A stretch of DNA of 64,000 bases from Odontesthes bonariensis (GCF_027942865.1 NC_134529.1:17350467-17414466), one strand, 5' to 3'; shown: positions 35,301 through 46,236, counted from the stretch's first letter. The notes: a model not told the origin generated them from the letters alone. Program-made: numbers and translations.

Positions 35301-38300
35301 CTCAGGTCAGACCGTCAGTGGCTGAGTTGCTGGGTGGGCGGGACCTGGTGCTGCCCTTCTCAGGGATCAGTCATTTCAGGAAGGAGGTGGTGTTTGTTGG
35401 ACTGGCCATCGGACAGCACAGACACACACTGGACAGCCTGGCAGGTTAGTTGCTCCACCTCTTTCAATTCGGTGCGTGGGATGTATTGAATTCGTTTTTT
35501 TTTTTTTGTGATTGCCTTCTGGGCATCACTTTACTGCAATATAAAGTGCTTTATTGAGAGTATTATTGAGAGCTTTATTGCAGTAGTTGGTTTGTTAAGC
35601 CCTCTGAAGTTGGGGTCAGATGACGAGTCTTGCAGCTGGTTGGAGTGTTTCTTAACGTTACTTTGTAGTGTCAGTGAGTGCTTATCGTCTCGGGGGCTTT
35701 TCTACTGGAGGTTAGGGTACGTGGATGTGTTAAGGTATGTAATTTATAGAATATATTGGGATTCTTAAGTTGACTTTGTTTACACTCATTAAAAAAAAAT
35801 GGTTCGACTAACTTGGTTTTTGTGATGGAGTGACCTGGGAATGTGAATGTGCGTGTTTGCATGCGTGTACGTGGTGTGTGTCCGTCTTCTTAAGTCAGCA
35901 CCACGTGTGGAACAGTGTGCAAAAGCATCAGCTGTGTGTTTTTGTGTTGTACCTGCGGCAACTACATTAAGCCACATTCCTAAGAGGATTCCCACGCCAC
36001 TGCTCTGTGGCTCTGACACCGACACACACGTACACAGTTAATCAGTTCACACTAGGGTAATAATACTGCCCATTTCCACTCTAACATGTCAGTTAGATAT
36101 ATTGATTTCTTAAAGTAGGTTCATGCATGTGTGTACAAGTGGGGAAATACCACAAAACAGTTTTTTACAGTTTTCTTATCCACATAACTATCTCCATGAT
36201 TACTTCTGTTATCAGAGTTTAAACGATGTTTTAATTTCACCCCTTTCTATTGGAAAGACCTCAACAAAACATATTTTTTGTAAATACACAATATATACGT
36301 GTGTGTATATACATCTATATATAGATGTATGTATCAGAATAACTTTTGTGAATTAAAAGATAATCGAACATGATCACATATCCATGCATAATGTAATTCA
36401 TATATAACACCAGTCAGACTATTTGACCCCATTTATATTGCATTGTTGACAAAGTTTAGAGAAGCAGTGCTTCAGTTTGTTCGTTAACTATAAAGAAAGT
36501 ATAACCTTGTATCACTTTTGCTACACACTTTAGAGTGCAGCAGCATGTAGAGTCTTGATATTAGAACAACAAGCAAAGATCCCAGTTCAGGACAGTTGAG
36601 TTTCCACCTGGACGTCACAAAAAGTTGGATCCTCTTGAACAGTTCTTCTTGAGTCTTTCTAACATGATAAATGACTTTCCAGGAATAAAAAAAAAAAAAA
36701 TGGCGACTGCAACAAACAAGGGAAGGAGAAGACAGGAAGTCGGACCTTCTTGTCATCTTGTCTGCTCTCTCCACCGCTGTTATTGATTATATACTAACCT
36801 TTCTGTCCCTGTAGAGTTCCTCTTCTAAAAATACCTCTGGAGCTCTCCACTAAACCTCATCAGCTGGTGTTTGCATCTTGCCCTGTGTATATCTGTCCTT
36901 GCTGGTTGTCTGTTTATACCCCAGTTCATTTAGTCTGTAAAGTCTTTAAAAGGGGACTTGAGGTAATTCAGTGGAGGAACCAGAGGTCTATGTGCTACAT
37001 ATGGTTCATTTGGATTTAAATCCATGTTATGTGCGCCTGCATTAGGTCAAGACACCGTTTGTTTTGATTAGTGAAGCTGTTGATATAAAGGCATATTCAG
37101 CTGTTTTGTTCTAAAGGGATAGTTCGGGATATTTGACATGAATCTGTATGGCATCACCATAACCAGTGTCGTGCATTCAAACTGACTTACCCCCGACAGT
37201 GTCCTGTGAGCCGAGTTCTTGTCCAGTGTTGGTCAAGGCGAAAGTAGTCCGGCTTGTTTGCTGGGGTCAAGAAATTAGCGCGTTTTTCTTCCCAAAACAG
37301 TACGTGTGCTAAAGAGTGATTTATTTCATCACAAAAACCGAAGCCGGCAAAAGTCACTCCTCGTTATCACTTGGGCCCTACTGTCTCTCGTTGTGTATCA
37401 GTGCGCACGTCATTCTGACCGCGAGCTGTGCGCACGAGTCGATTCACTTTGTTTACTGCTCGGGAAGATGTCTGACTACGAGAGCGACGAGGAACATATT
37501 GACTTCCGTTCAGAGCCAAGGGGGTATCTTTATGAACCCGTTTATACTGAGGAGGAAGTTCGCCAAATGGACTTAGATCGGGCAGAAAGAGAGAGGGTGG
37601 ATAGAGAAGTGATGGAAACAGAAGCTGGAGCCACTGCTGGAGCTGCGATACCCAGGGTGGCCGACAAATCCTGGTGCACTTGTTTGAAGTGCGAAGTAAT
37701 GCAGACAGAGGTGGAATGTTACTGCTGCCACGAGTGGGATTTAGTTATGCCGCAGATACAAAACCTTTCCATAGATGAGGATGTCGGCGGGACAGCTGCT
37801 GCCTGCATCACAAATAACGGTGACTTCCCTGCACTCCTGAATGCAGGCGTCTTGAGAACTTTTTTCCATGTTCCCAAGATCAACTGGAAGAGGCGTCCCA
37901 GACCAGCTGGACCCGATGGCCAGTTGTCTGCAGAGTAAGTGTTAAGCACTGCCAAAGAACAGAAAGACTCGTGCGCACAGCTCGTGGTCAGAATGACGTG
38001 CGCACTGATACACAACGAGAGACAGTAGGGCCCAAGTGATAACAAGGAGTGACTTTTGCCGGCTTCGGTTTTTGTGATGAAATAAATCACTCTTTAGCAC
38101 ACGTACTGTTTTGGGAAGAAAAACGCGCTAATTTCTTGACCCCAGCAAACAAGCCGGACTACTTTCGCCTTGACCAACACTGGACAAGAACTCGGCTCAC
38201 AGGACACTGTCGGGGGTAAGTCAGTTTGAATGCACGACACTGGTTATGGTGATGCCATACAGATTCATGTCAAATATCCCGAACTATCCCTTTAATTTCA

Positions 38301-39273
38301 TGTCTTTTACATGTGTTAAAATGCACTATTAGTTTTAATTTTGGTGCTTGCTCATACTATATGAGGGGAAACTCAAACTAAAAGGTTGTGTGCGTGTGCT
38401 GCAGAGCTGCTGAGGAGCCGTTTTGAGGAGCAGGGTCTTCTGCAAGGAGACGGCCGTGGCTTTGAGCCCCACCTCACCATGATGAAGCTGTCCAGAGCAT
38501 CGAAGCTACGATCTCAGGTACACGCATGCACATGAGCAGGCTGAGTGAAACTGGGCTATTAAAAGGCCTGCGCGTACTGTGTGTTCCAGCGAGTGAAATA
38601 GATATCTCTAATTTCTCTAAAGGAATAAAAAACTTGAATAGATGAGAGGGTTGAAGAGGCCCTTCACGGGTTCATTTTTATGAATATCAAGTGTTTTTTT
38701 TGATTGCTTTACTCATTATAATTGCTTCAAATTTGCTACTCTTTCTTGTTTTTGCGAGCCATCCCAGTTCACTGACTTCAGAACTGCGAGAATATTCCTT
38801 TTAAATATTATTTCATAATGGTCCCTCCTGCCTCCTTGTGGCTGTAAAATCCAATTGTTTGTTGCCAAATTATTGCTCCTGTTACATTTATCAGTTGCAA
38901 TAACTGACGTGCCTCAGTACTTTAGAGGATAACTGAGGATATATTAATTTATATTCCATGATCTAAGGCTGAAGGCCAGCCACAGATAAAGAAGAAGTTT
39001 CCCAAGAGAAAAGAAAGGTGTCTGAGGAGGGGTAGAGATGAAGAGGTGGAATAAATGAGCAGAAATGAAATAAAGATGTAAATAAGATGGTTAAGGAATT
39101 AGAGGGTGAAAAATGATGCAGACGGGGGGTTATCTGCATGGGAGAGACGGAGGAAGGATGGCATCTATCTTTTCCTTCTGACAGATTGAACCTCATCCTT
39201 CCTGGCGCCTGCCAGGTTGTGTCCTTGTCTTCCTCCACACTTTGTATATATTTTTGTGTTCATTGAAAGGGTG

Positions 39274-39367
<94 letters not shown>

Positions 39368-39462
39368 CTGTGGTGTACTCAACAACAAAACAAACTTTCC
39401 TTTTGTCTCTGTCAGGGTTTAAAGCGTGTGGACCCGGCCCTTTACTCCAACTATACCAACAG
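29323..39462 (+). CDS. akap7: akap7 copy 1, 3'-truncated A-kinase anchor protein
   Basis: Exons are 29323-29490, 32019-32229, 33036-33197, 33386-33540, 34133-34269, 35284-35444, 38405-38517 and 39416-39462, all with consistent phases. The protein has an Arg-rich N-terminus, an acidic stretch (SDDEDDDEE), basic nuclear-signal-like clusters (KRKMRRERRK, EKKRKRKRG), then the AKAP7 2H-phosphoesterase-like domain. That domain starts at PNYFVSIPITNTQ, with the two H-x-T motifs LHITLLV (His about 262) and PHLTMMKL (His about 354). It stops after ALYSNYTNR with an open phase-2 donor. The exons coding the rest of the domain and the PKA-RII anchoring helix known from AKAP7 are not found before the duplication junction at 40245. 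The copy is therefore probably defective or alters the product. Intron 1 carries a LINE, and a P2X7-like element lies in the intron before exon 7. Confidence 0.85.
29496..31929 (-). mobile_element. 5'-truncated CR1/L2-like LINE in akap7 intron 1
   Basis: Unit 2 reads ccaggtaatgaaatcg with no insert (57821-57836). In unit 1 the element follows gtaat (29491-29495) and gtaat recurs before gaaatcgg (31930-31934), so the empty site and a short duplication are both visible. The 3' end on the minus strand is a (gat)n tail, at plus 29496-29513. The 5' part of the endonuclease is missing. Confidence 0.88.
29597..31914 (-). CDS. LINE endonuclease (partial)-reverse transcriptase
   Basis: The frame is open from the truncated 5' end (about 31914) to a stop at 29597; the first ATG is at 31735. 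The N-terminal part holds the C-terminal half of an AP-endonuclease domain (STSWLDHCIST, then MADHIPLV). The reverse transcriptase shows YRPIALASVLSKVLERI, ICFIDASKAFDRINH (motif A), GVRQGGLLSPALFNIYMNDL (motif B) and LMYADDLAIFSPS (motif C, YADD). There are no internal stops. The missing endonuclease start makes this copy dead on arrival. The clade (CR1/L2 or a relative) is judged from motif style only. Confidence 0.88.
32599..32880. mobile_element. DANA/mermaid-like SINE relic, unit 1
   Basis: Contains the phrases gcagcaagaaggttcccgg, gtggagtttgcatgttctcc, gggtactccagcttcctccg and ggcgctgtgacaggctggca, which I recall as the body of a very common fish interspersed repeat (DANA/mermaid type). 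It lies in akap7 intron 2 and is matched at 58489-58770, so it predates the duplication. Boundaries are approximate. Confidence 0.55.
37115..38291. mobile_element. DNA transposon with 326-bp inverted repeats
   Basis: The arms 37115-37440 and 37966-38291 are near-perfect reverse complements (ends agggatagttcggg / cccgaactatccct). The right flank is TTAA; the left is CTAA, probably a mutated TTAA. The interior carries one ORF for a P2X7-like zinc-domain protein and no transposase. TTAA fits piggyBac/Kolobok-type elements. It lies in the akap7 copy 1 intron before exon 7. The matching part of unit 2 is beyond the window. Confidence 0.85.
37468..37938 (+). CDS. Transposon-borne P2X7-like zinc-domain protein
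   Basis: 156 aa from MSDYESDEEHIDFRSEP. An acidic, charged N-terminal region (to about residue 65) is followed by a Cys-rich segment, WCTCLKCEVMQTEVECYCC. This has the spacing of the zinc-binding intracellular domain of P2X7 receptors, which recurs in many stand-alone fish proteins starting MSDYESDEE. It ends GVLRTFFHVPKINWKRRPRP then a short tail, without the final Tyr/Arg-rich part of the domain. No membrane segment is present, so it is not a channel. It lies wholly between the transposon arms. Its role is unknown; cargo or accessory protein of the transposon is possible. Confidence 0.7.
   Translation: MSDYESDEEHIDFRSEPRGYLYEPVYTEEEVRQMDLDRAERERVDREVMETEAGATAGAAIPRVADKSWCTCLKCEVMQTEVECYCCHEWDLVMPQIQNLSIDEDVGGTAAACITNNGDFPALLNAGVLRTFFHVPKINWKRRPRPAGPDGQLSAE
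39271..39361. repeat. (GT)n microsatellite
   Basis: About 90 bases of gt with one early gc step, in the akap7 intron just upstream of exon 8. Confidence 0.95.
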
Positions 39463-39689
39463 GTAGGTGCTTGTTATCAATAAGTTGAGTAGAATATGAA
39501 CTCAACTGTTTGCTGAATGGAAATAGTTTAGAGGGGCTGTGAGTCGTTGTAGATGTGCTTTGGAAAATGAAAATTGTTTCTCATTTTGGTTTTAAAGCTC
39601 AGTGCATGTGTGTGAATAGCAGGTGTCTTTTGAGCTGTTATAGAGGTCTCGATGTTGTGCAGTTTATGTTAGTGTGTAGCCAGATGTTC

Positions 39690-40244
39690 CTCTTACAGTA
39701 ATATGCGAAAGCTTCTTGCACCACCCCTCATTTCTTCTTATTTTGTTTCCAAGGAGCCCGACTTTCTTATAAATCTTTATAGTGGTCTTGAGCAATAGTT
39801 TTTCAGGCTTGGACACTGGCTGCTTTTTTAGTCATGATCAGTCCAGTCCTTTTCCCCCGACCATTGTCTGAGGGATGTGGTTTGTTTGTGTGTTTGTGCC
39901 TCTTAACACTGACCGATGTCAGTATCAGATAATTCAAGTATTAAAAAAAAAAGGCATCAAACTTAATGAATGAACCAGCGTTGTTAACCTTACTGTTAAA
40001 AGCCTGTTGCAAACACATAGTTTGTTCCCATTTTTCTTTAGTTGCATATCTGAATGATGACGTTTGACAGATAAAAGATTGTGTTTTTGCGTCAACAAGG
40101 TGATTCCCAAAAAGCTATTGGCCAAGAACTTGTCATATATCAGCGTGGTGTAAAGTTTGTGCTTAAAATTTGGAGGAAACTGGAAAAGTGGAGGACAAAA
40201 GAAGAAGTTTCAGTTCTAAAAATGATCTATCCGCAAGTGATGTC
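39690..40244. mobile_element. Tc1-like transposon remnant at duplication junction
   Basis: Begins with a degenerate terminus (gcgaaagcttcttgcacca) and contains a stretch from 40081 that still translates as a helix-turn-helix-like segment (GDSQKAIGQELVIYQRGVK then FVLKIWRKLEKW), the N-terminal part of a Tc1-type transposase. The remnant is cut off at 40244, where gene A exon 4 sequence begins. It is related to the MITE at 20200-20785. Confidence 0.65.
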
Positions 40245-42875
40245 CAAAGCTCAGGCAGACCAGGAACCTGACAGAGGTTGTTTTATTGTAATTTACAGAT
40301 TTCACGCGGTAAATGTTCCTGGTTGTTTCTCAAAAGAACTCTCACGTGTCCACCTCCGACATGTGGATGCTGTTCTTCTTACAGCGTCAGCAGGAAGCTT
40401 TCAGACCCTTAATTTCACGCCTCGATTCTTTTTTTTTATCTTTCAGAATCATTTTAACTAATTTACAAAAGGTTTTTGGAGTGTAGATTTACTGAAAATA
40501 TCTCATTTATATTTGCATTCAGACCTCCACTGAGTGCCTGGTTAAGGCACCTTTGAGAGTTGGAAACAAATGACTCTTTTTAAGGGAAACGTTTGTTTGA
40601 TTGTGTTCTCTTAAAATGTTTGTTGATTAGTCAGAAATGAACAAGCGATAATCTGTCATTCACCCTCTTAATTACTGACCAAATCAGTAACTGCTGCAAG
40701 TTTCGAACTTCGTCTTTGGCTGTAGCCACCAAAGGAAGTGGCCTATTTAAAACGATGAGACATTCGGAAGAACGTAAATGTGATTTACAAATGGAGCACC
40801 TCGACACATTTGGTAGCAAATACAGCCTCAGCTCGTTTTAGACTTAATCCTACGAGCCTGGTGAAGCACTCCTTTGGAAGTCTTTCACATTCTCCTTGAT
40901 TAAACGTTCAGTCTTCTTGAGGCTGTATTCTTTTTCCTGAGTTTTTCCAGGAAAAAACGTCCGTTTCGCACCTGAAGTAAATTCAGTACAATTACAGAGA
41001 TCCCAATACAGTACTTTAATTGTGAGCTGCAGCCATTTTGTTGCTTAATGCTGTAGTAAGTGATTGAAAATAACAATATTTCAAATGATATATATGATAT
41101 TGGCGACTGTGACTTGGCTGTACTTAAAAAAAATATATATATACTGTATATATTTTTAAAAATTTCTGTAATACAAAGATCACATTACGGATTTTCAAAA
41201 ATGTTCGATATCTCACAAATTCAAACAAATGCAATTTCCTAAAAAGATACATAATCTGAAAATTTGTAAAGCCTCCTGTACATGCATAAAGTTTAAGGTT
41301 CACTGACTCCATCCAATGTTTCCGCTGCCATAATCCACAAATGTAAGTCGCTCAAACACTATCTCATCCTCTCCCTAGCTATGAAAGCTTCTAACCACCT
41401 CGAGCACCGAGCATGTACGATTCAGCGCCTGCATCCACCTGATATCACATGAATGAGGTCCTGTCCTTCATTATGTAGTCACACAGTCCAAAGCTCTGGA
41501 AGAAGCTGTTTACTGAATGTTCAGAATAATATATCACAGACGCACACCACATGGTTGCAGGGTAAATATCCTGCCCTGATTGCTTCTAATCTCATCTTTT
41601 TCCAGCTTCTTGTTTAGTAATATCCACCCCCCCGTTGGTTAAAGGACAGGGACAGGCAAATCAGGTTGTCAAAAAGGATTCTTACAAAGCTGCAGGACCA
41701 GCTGGGCAGATAAAAAAGTGTCCAAAAAGTGTGAGAATTACATAAGCAGGAGATGATTACTGGAAAGCAATAGTTTAAGTACAGAGAGAAATTGATAAGT
41801 AAAACTGTGGCAAACTGTGACACCACCATGTCATTGGACCCACAGATGTTTTGCCAGGCGCGAGCACCTCAGCCCTCTGCGCTCCGGTGGAGCCCCACAA
41901 CATCCCAGCTGATATCCATCCATACGGAGCTCAAGGTACATCTCACTTTTTTAAAAATGTTTGCGAAGCACAACTCTGAGCTTGATTTACACTTTGCTCT
42001 TTTATTACATGGAAGAGTTTGTGAATGTCAATGTCTATATCGATGTAACAAAATTGTAAGTTGCAGTGTCCATGTAGAGATTCCATCAAAATAAAGCACT
42101 TCAACCCCCCTCCCCCCCCTTCTGTTGCCTCAGTGATGTACCAGATGGTTGTCAGTGGTAGAACCTTTGATGCCCATCTTCAGTTGATGGCCAAGGTCCA
42201 GGCACAAGTTCAGGACCAGGTCCAGTTCATTTCATGCAGTGAGGATGGCCAGATCATTATTGTCTTCTGCCAAATAAGTTCACGCGCTGGGACAGAAATC
42301 AATACAGCCATCACTAGTTTAAAAGGTAAGAGAGGGACCTTTTTTTTAGCCCACTTTTCAGTTCATTTGTTCGGTTTTTATTTTGAGTTGCAGTCCTGTG
42401 TGCTTGAGATTGTCAACATTAAATAACCAACATTCTTTTGATTTACAGTTGTTTTAGAGATATCCACTAGATATCGCTACTTCTTGTACACTGAACCCTC
42501 CAGCTCAAAGTTCTCCACCCCGACCGTCTCACGCTCCCTCTTTTCATTTGCTCTCCACAGGGGATGTCCCTGTCATTCTGGTGCTGATGCACCACACGCA
42601 CCAGGTCAAGCACGCAGCAGTGAGAACATGGTCCGACTACTCGAATGTCGTGTTGGACGTCAGTGTTTTCTACCACGAGACAGCCCGTGGATTACTGAGG
42701 TGTCAAGAAAATACCGTGGCCGTCTCTCAGATACTAAGCAAATTACTGGAGTACAGTATTCCGAGAAGTAAATGGGATGTGAATGGTGATTATCAGAGGA
42801 CCGGGAGAATTTCTGGAGACAGAGGCTCTCATATTGACAGTGGTGGCAGTGAGTTGGGTTTCAGGTTGTTTAGCG

Positions 42876-42906
<31 letters not shown>

Positions 42907-42946
42907 TGATAGTGAAAGTAAAAGTATTTGGGAGGGTGGGGAGTAG
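40245..42946 (+). pseudogene. Gene A copy 2, lacking 5' exons
   Basis: Retains only the last 32 bases of exon 4 (40245-40276), then exons 41858-41935, 42134-42325 and 42561-42946. Splice sites and frame are intact in these exons and the C-terminal domain is unchanged apart from Q to H, C to S and three extra serines in exon 7. Exons 1-3, most of exon 4 and the promoter are absent; a Tc1-like remnant and truncated akap7 lie upstream. AATAAA at 43213. It can be expressed only from a new promoter or as a chimeric transcript, so I call it a probable pseudogene. Confidence 0.8.
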
Positions 42947-43584
42947 AAGTGGGGACAGAAGAGAAACTGCCGTTACTTTTTTCAATTATGTGATATAGAC
43001 ATTAATAACTTCATTTAACTTAATATCAGATCTTTTCTGCTTGCTGATGTAATGCTTTTTAGTTAACATTTCAAATATGGTATCAAGCTTTATATATGTA
43101 TATATATCCTTCTATTGGTTTTACTTAACAAAAAACCAAATAATTATGGCATGAATCAAGTAAATCACACAATGCCGTTTAACCATGTGCAATTTTATTT
43201 AGAAATGTAAATAATAAAACATATTCTTGATCCTGATATCCATCTTCTTTGCCTTTTAATGCTCAACTTTTGATGGAATTTTTTTTCTGTTAACATCTAA
43301 TCATGTTGTTGCAGACCAGTGACCAAAAAGGAGGTGTGCGTAATTTCTGATTGAGTTAACAAAAATAATGAAAATACACTGCGCTCGACTTGTGTGTCAA
43401 GCAGAGGCGTCAAGTAACGAAGTACAAATACTTCGTTACTGTACTTAAGTACACTTTTTAGGTATCTGTACTTTACTCCAGTACTTATTTTTCTGCCTAC
43501 TTCTGACTTCTACGTTGAGCAAAGAAAAAACACGCACATCCGTCTCAAAAAAAAAAGTTATGGGTGCAGGACTAGCAAAGTAAC

Positions 43585-44896
43585 ATGAAAACTGAAAATA
43601 AAGTCCGCACACCAATCTCCCGTTTCTCAATTTAATGTGACGTTTCGGGCAGCCTGCCCTTCCTCAGACATTACAAACGCATAAAAAACCACTGTTTAAA
43701 TACCCATGATCCCATAGGTGGTTCAACCCCCACCCAGGTGATCCCCATTGATGTTAATCACCTGGGAAAAGTGACGTGTGCAACATAAAACCACATAGTG
43801 AATGTCCAATATTTACAATATATGCAATATGTACAATGAAATATGAAAAATGAAAACTGGTCAGAGAAAAAAAATAGGTCAGAGAAAAAATACAAGGAAG
43901 TATGACCATCAGAGAAGAGCTCCAGATCTTGTCTAATCATTAACATTGCCCAAATGATGGGAATAGACAATAGCAAAGTCCCAGTTCTAGGAGACATTGA
44001 ATAAATATACAGATAAAAATACAGAGCATCCCACATTACAATATGACAAAAAACAAAAAACATTACAAAAAAGGTCTCAAGTCAAATTCTTCGTTCAGTC
44101 CCTTTGGGGACAGCGTGTCCAACGTATAGATCCAGTACGCCTCTCTCTTTAGCAAAAGAGTGTTGATATCGCCACCTCGGCTGGGGGGTCTGATACGTTC
44201 AATGCCTGTATAGCGCAGGGAAGCTACAGTGTGTGATGCTTGTGTGAAATGTAAAGCAACAGGACTTTTAACGTCATGGTTGCGGATCGTGGACCTATGT
44301 TCCGCAATCCGGGTTTTGAGTGGCCTAGTTGTTTTGCCAATATAGGCTAGCCCACAGGGGCATCTCAACATGTAAATGACATTGTTCGTGTTACAGGTGA
44401 TTGTGCCACGGATCTTATATTCTTTGCCTGTGCGTGGATGGTTGAAAGACTTAGTTTTATGTGTGAAGTTGCATTGAATACAGTTATTGCACTTGTAGTT
44501 CCCGCTCGGTGTCTGACGTAGAAAATGCTGTGTGTGTGGTGGGTGGTGGGCTCTCACTAGCATGTTTCTCAGGTTCGGTGGACGTTTAAACACAACTCTA
44601 GGAGCTGATGTAAAGACTGACCAGTTTTCATTTTTCATATTTCATTGTACATATTGCATATATTGTAAATATTGGACATTCACTATGTGGTTTTATGTTG
44701 CACACGTCACTTTTCCCAGGTGATTAACATCAATGGGGATCACCTGGGTGGGGGTTGAACCACCTATGGGATCATGGGTATTTAAACAGTGGTTTTTTAT
44801 GTGTTTGTAATGTCTGAGGAAGGGCAGGCTGCCCGAAACGTCACATTAAATTGAGAAACGGGAGATTGGTGTGCGGACTTTATTTTCAGTTTTCAT
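43585..44896 (-). mobile_element. Penelope-like element with inverted terminal repeats
   Basis: The 280-bp arms 43585-43864 and 44617-44896 are near-perfect reverse complements, and between them lies a GIY-YIG ORF. Penelope-like elements are known to carry pseudo-LTRs in direct or inverted orientation. The reverse transcriptase is missing, so only the 3' part is present. It sits inside the hAT at 43402-45827. Confidence 0.82.
44063..44638 (-). CDS. GIY-YIG endonuclease part of Penelope-like element
   Basis: 191 aa. It starts inside the right arm and has no reverse transcriptase upstream, so it is a 5'-truncated remnant. Visible motifs are FKRPPNLRNMLVRAH, which is the linker after the reverse transcriptase in Penelope-like elements, then a Cys-rich segment (YKCNNCIQCNF). 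The GIY-YIG core follows as NVIYMLRCPCGLAYIGKTTR, the catalytic Arg region LKTRIAEHRS, and LLLKREAYWIYTLDTLSPKG with the catalytic Glu, ending NEEFDLRPFL. The domain nicks target DNA for insertion. It has no stops, but could not work alone. Confidence 0.85.
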   Translation of the reverse strand: MKNENWSVFTSAPRVVFKRPPNLRNMLVRAHHPPHTQHFLRQTPSGNYKCNNCIQCNFTHKTKSFNHPRTGKEYKIRGTITCNTNNVIYMLRCPCGLAYIGKTTRPLKTRIAEHRSTIRNHDVKSPVALHFTQASHTVASLRYTGIERIRPPSRGGDINTLLLKREAYWIYTLDTLSPKGLNEEFDLRPFL

Positions 44897-46236
44897 CATA
44901 CTTCTGACTTCTACTCATTACATTTTCACACAAGTATCTGTACTTTCTATTCCTTACATTTTCAAAACAAACAGCCTCGTTACTTTTTTTTTTTAACTCT
45001 TGGCTTCAGTTTAATGTTTATGTATTTCACGTTATGTGCGCCATCCACACCTAGTGAGAATGAGTGTAATTGGATGAATCATATAACGCAAACACTCATC
45101 GGTTAGGCTATTCGTCAAATTTGTGCTGACACGCAAGGAAATCGTCATTCGTCAGAAGCAAGCAGGTGTTCTACAAACTGCAAACGCGAAGCTGCGCGAA
45201 GTGTCTAACATAATCTTAGTGTGTATGCAAAATTGTTGCACTCTCCTACTCCGTGCCATTTTCAGACTGTTTTAGGTGCTCTGTATGTAGTGATAAAGAG
45301 CTCATTTTCGTTTCAGTTTTTGTCTTGACTGTCAGCTATGACAAAGGGGGGAACGTGCGTGTCTATATTTTTTTTCTTTGAATTTTTCAGGAAGTAAGAC
45401 TTTTTTTTTGTTTTTTTGATGGGACGAACATGAATACCTCACGACCTACCTCTTGAATACTACCTCACGTGTAATTGAATTCCAATAAAGTTTGAGAAAG
45501 AACATGCTCATTGAGTGACTTTGTCTTTGACAGTAGGCTAATGGTTTTATGATTGCTGTCTTGGGCCACATGTAGAACTAATGAGTTTTCAAATTAAGCT
45601 TGCAATTCATATAGTGGCATCTACCTTTTTGTGTGTGGGTTTTTTTTTTTTTATTTAAAGGTTACTTTATACTTTTATATTTTAAGTAGGTTTTGGAGCA
45701 CATACTTTTTCACTTTTACTTGAGTAAAGAGGTCAAGTTGATACTTCAACTTTTACCAGAGTGTTTTTAAACTGCAGTATCTATACTTCTACTTAAGTAA
45801 CTAATGTGTGTACTTTTGACACCACTGGTGTCAAGTTGAGCTCATGGTTACTGTTGTTGGATCAGTTGGTTGTGCGTTCGTGAGAAAGAAAACACTCCCT
45901 CTCGAAATGTCGAGAATAAAGTCCACATGACACGTCGACTTTAATCTCGACAGGCAAAATATAAATATTTTTTCTTATGCCTGGCCCTAATAGCCTACTC
46001 TTCCAATCCGTACAAATGTGTTACAAAGGCTTAAAATGAGGTAAGTGCCACCTCAGATGAACAACAACACATGGCATATTACACTGTGTTGTTATTTATT
46101 TGACAGAAAGCAAGCCACAGGGCTGAAGCAGTGAGTAAAAAAAAAAAAACATTCACGGCAGAAAAAAGTTTGGGCGTCAACTCCTTCGTCCGAGCGCTGC
46201 GTCACCAGAAGGCAGTCCCTTTGAGTTTGCTTTTGC

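Larger units (their letters stand above)
21140..40244. repeat. Tandem segmental duplication, unit 1
   Basis: The 19.1-kb unit contains gene A from inside exon 4 onward, gene B and the akap7 5' part. Sequence from 21140 matches sequence from 40245 at an initial offset of 19105, with sparse substitutions and private insertions. For example, gene A exon 7 shows three substitutions plus a 9-base repeat-length change between units. Confidence 0.95.
43402..45827. mobile_element. hAT-type DNA transposon, private to unit 2
   Basis: Ends CAGAGGCGTCAAGTAAC and, as reverse complement on the right, CAGTGGTGTCAAAAGTAC. It is flanked by a perfect 8-bp duplication gtgtcaag (43394-43401 and 45828-45835). 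Unit 1 has one gtgtcaag at 24298-24305, the empty site. No transposase is seen, so it is non-autonomous. It was itself entered by a Penelope-like element (43585-44896). Confidence 0.92.

Noticed and set aside
37306-37938. A P2X7 purinergic receptor gene
   Set aside because: Only the intracellular zinc-domain region is present, with no channel or membrane segments, and it is bounded by transposon arms.
39217-39483. 88-codon frame rich in Val and Cys
   Set aside because: It translates the (GT)n microsatellite.
39416-42325. In-frame AKAP7-gene A fusion protein
   Set aside because: Donor phase 2 meets acceptor phase 1; the joined frame stops within gene A exon 5.
44063-44638. A homing endonuclease or SLX1-type host GIY-YIG nuclease
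   Set aside because: The preceding RPPNLRNMLV linker, the Cys-rich segment and the inverted arms are those of a Penelope-like element.
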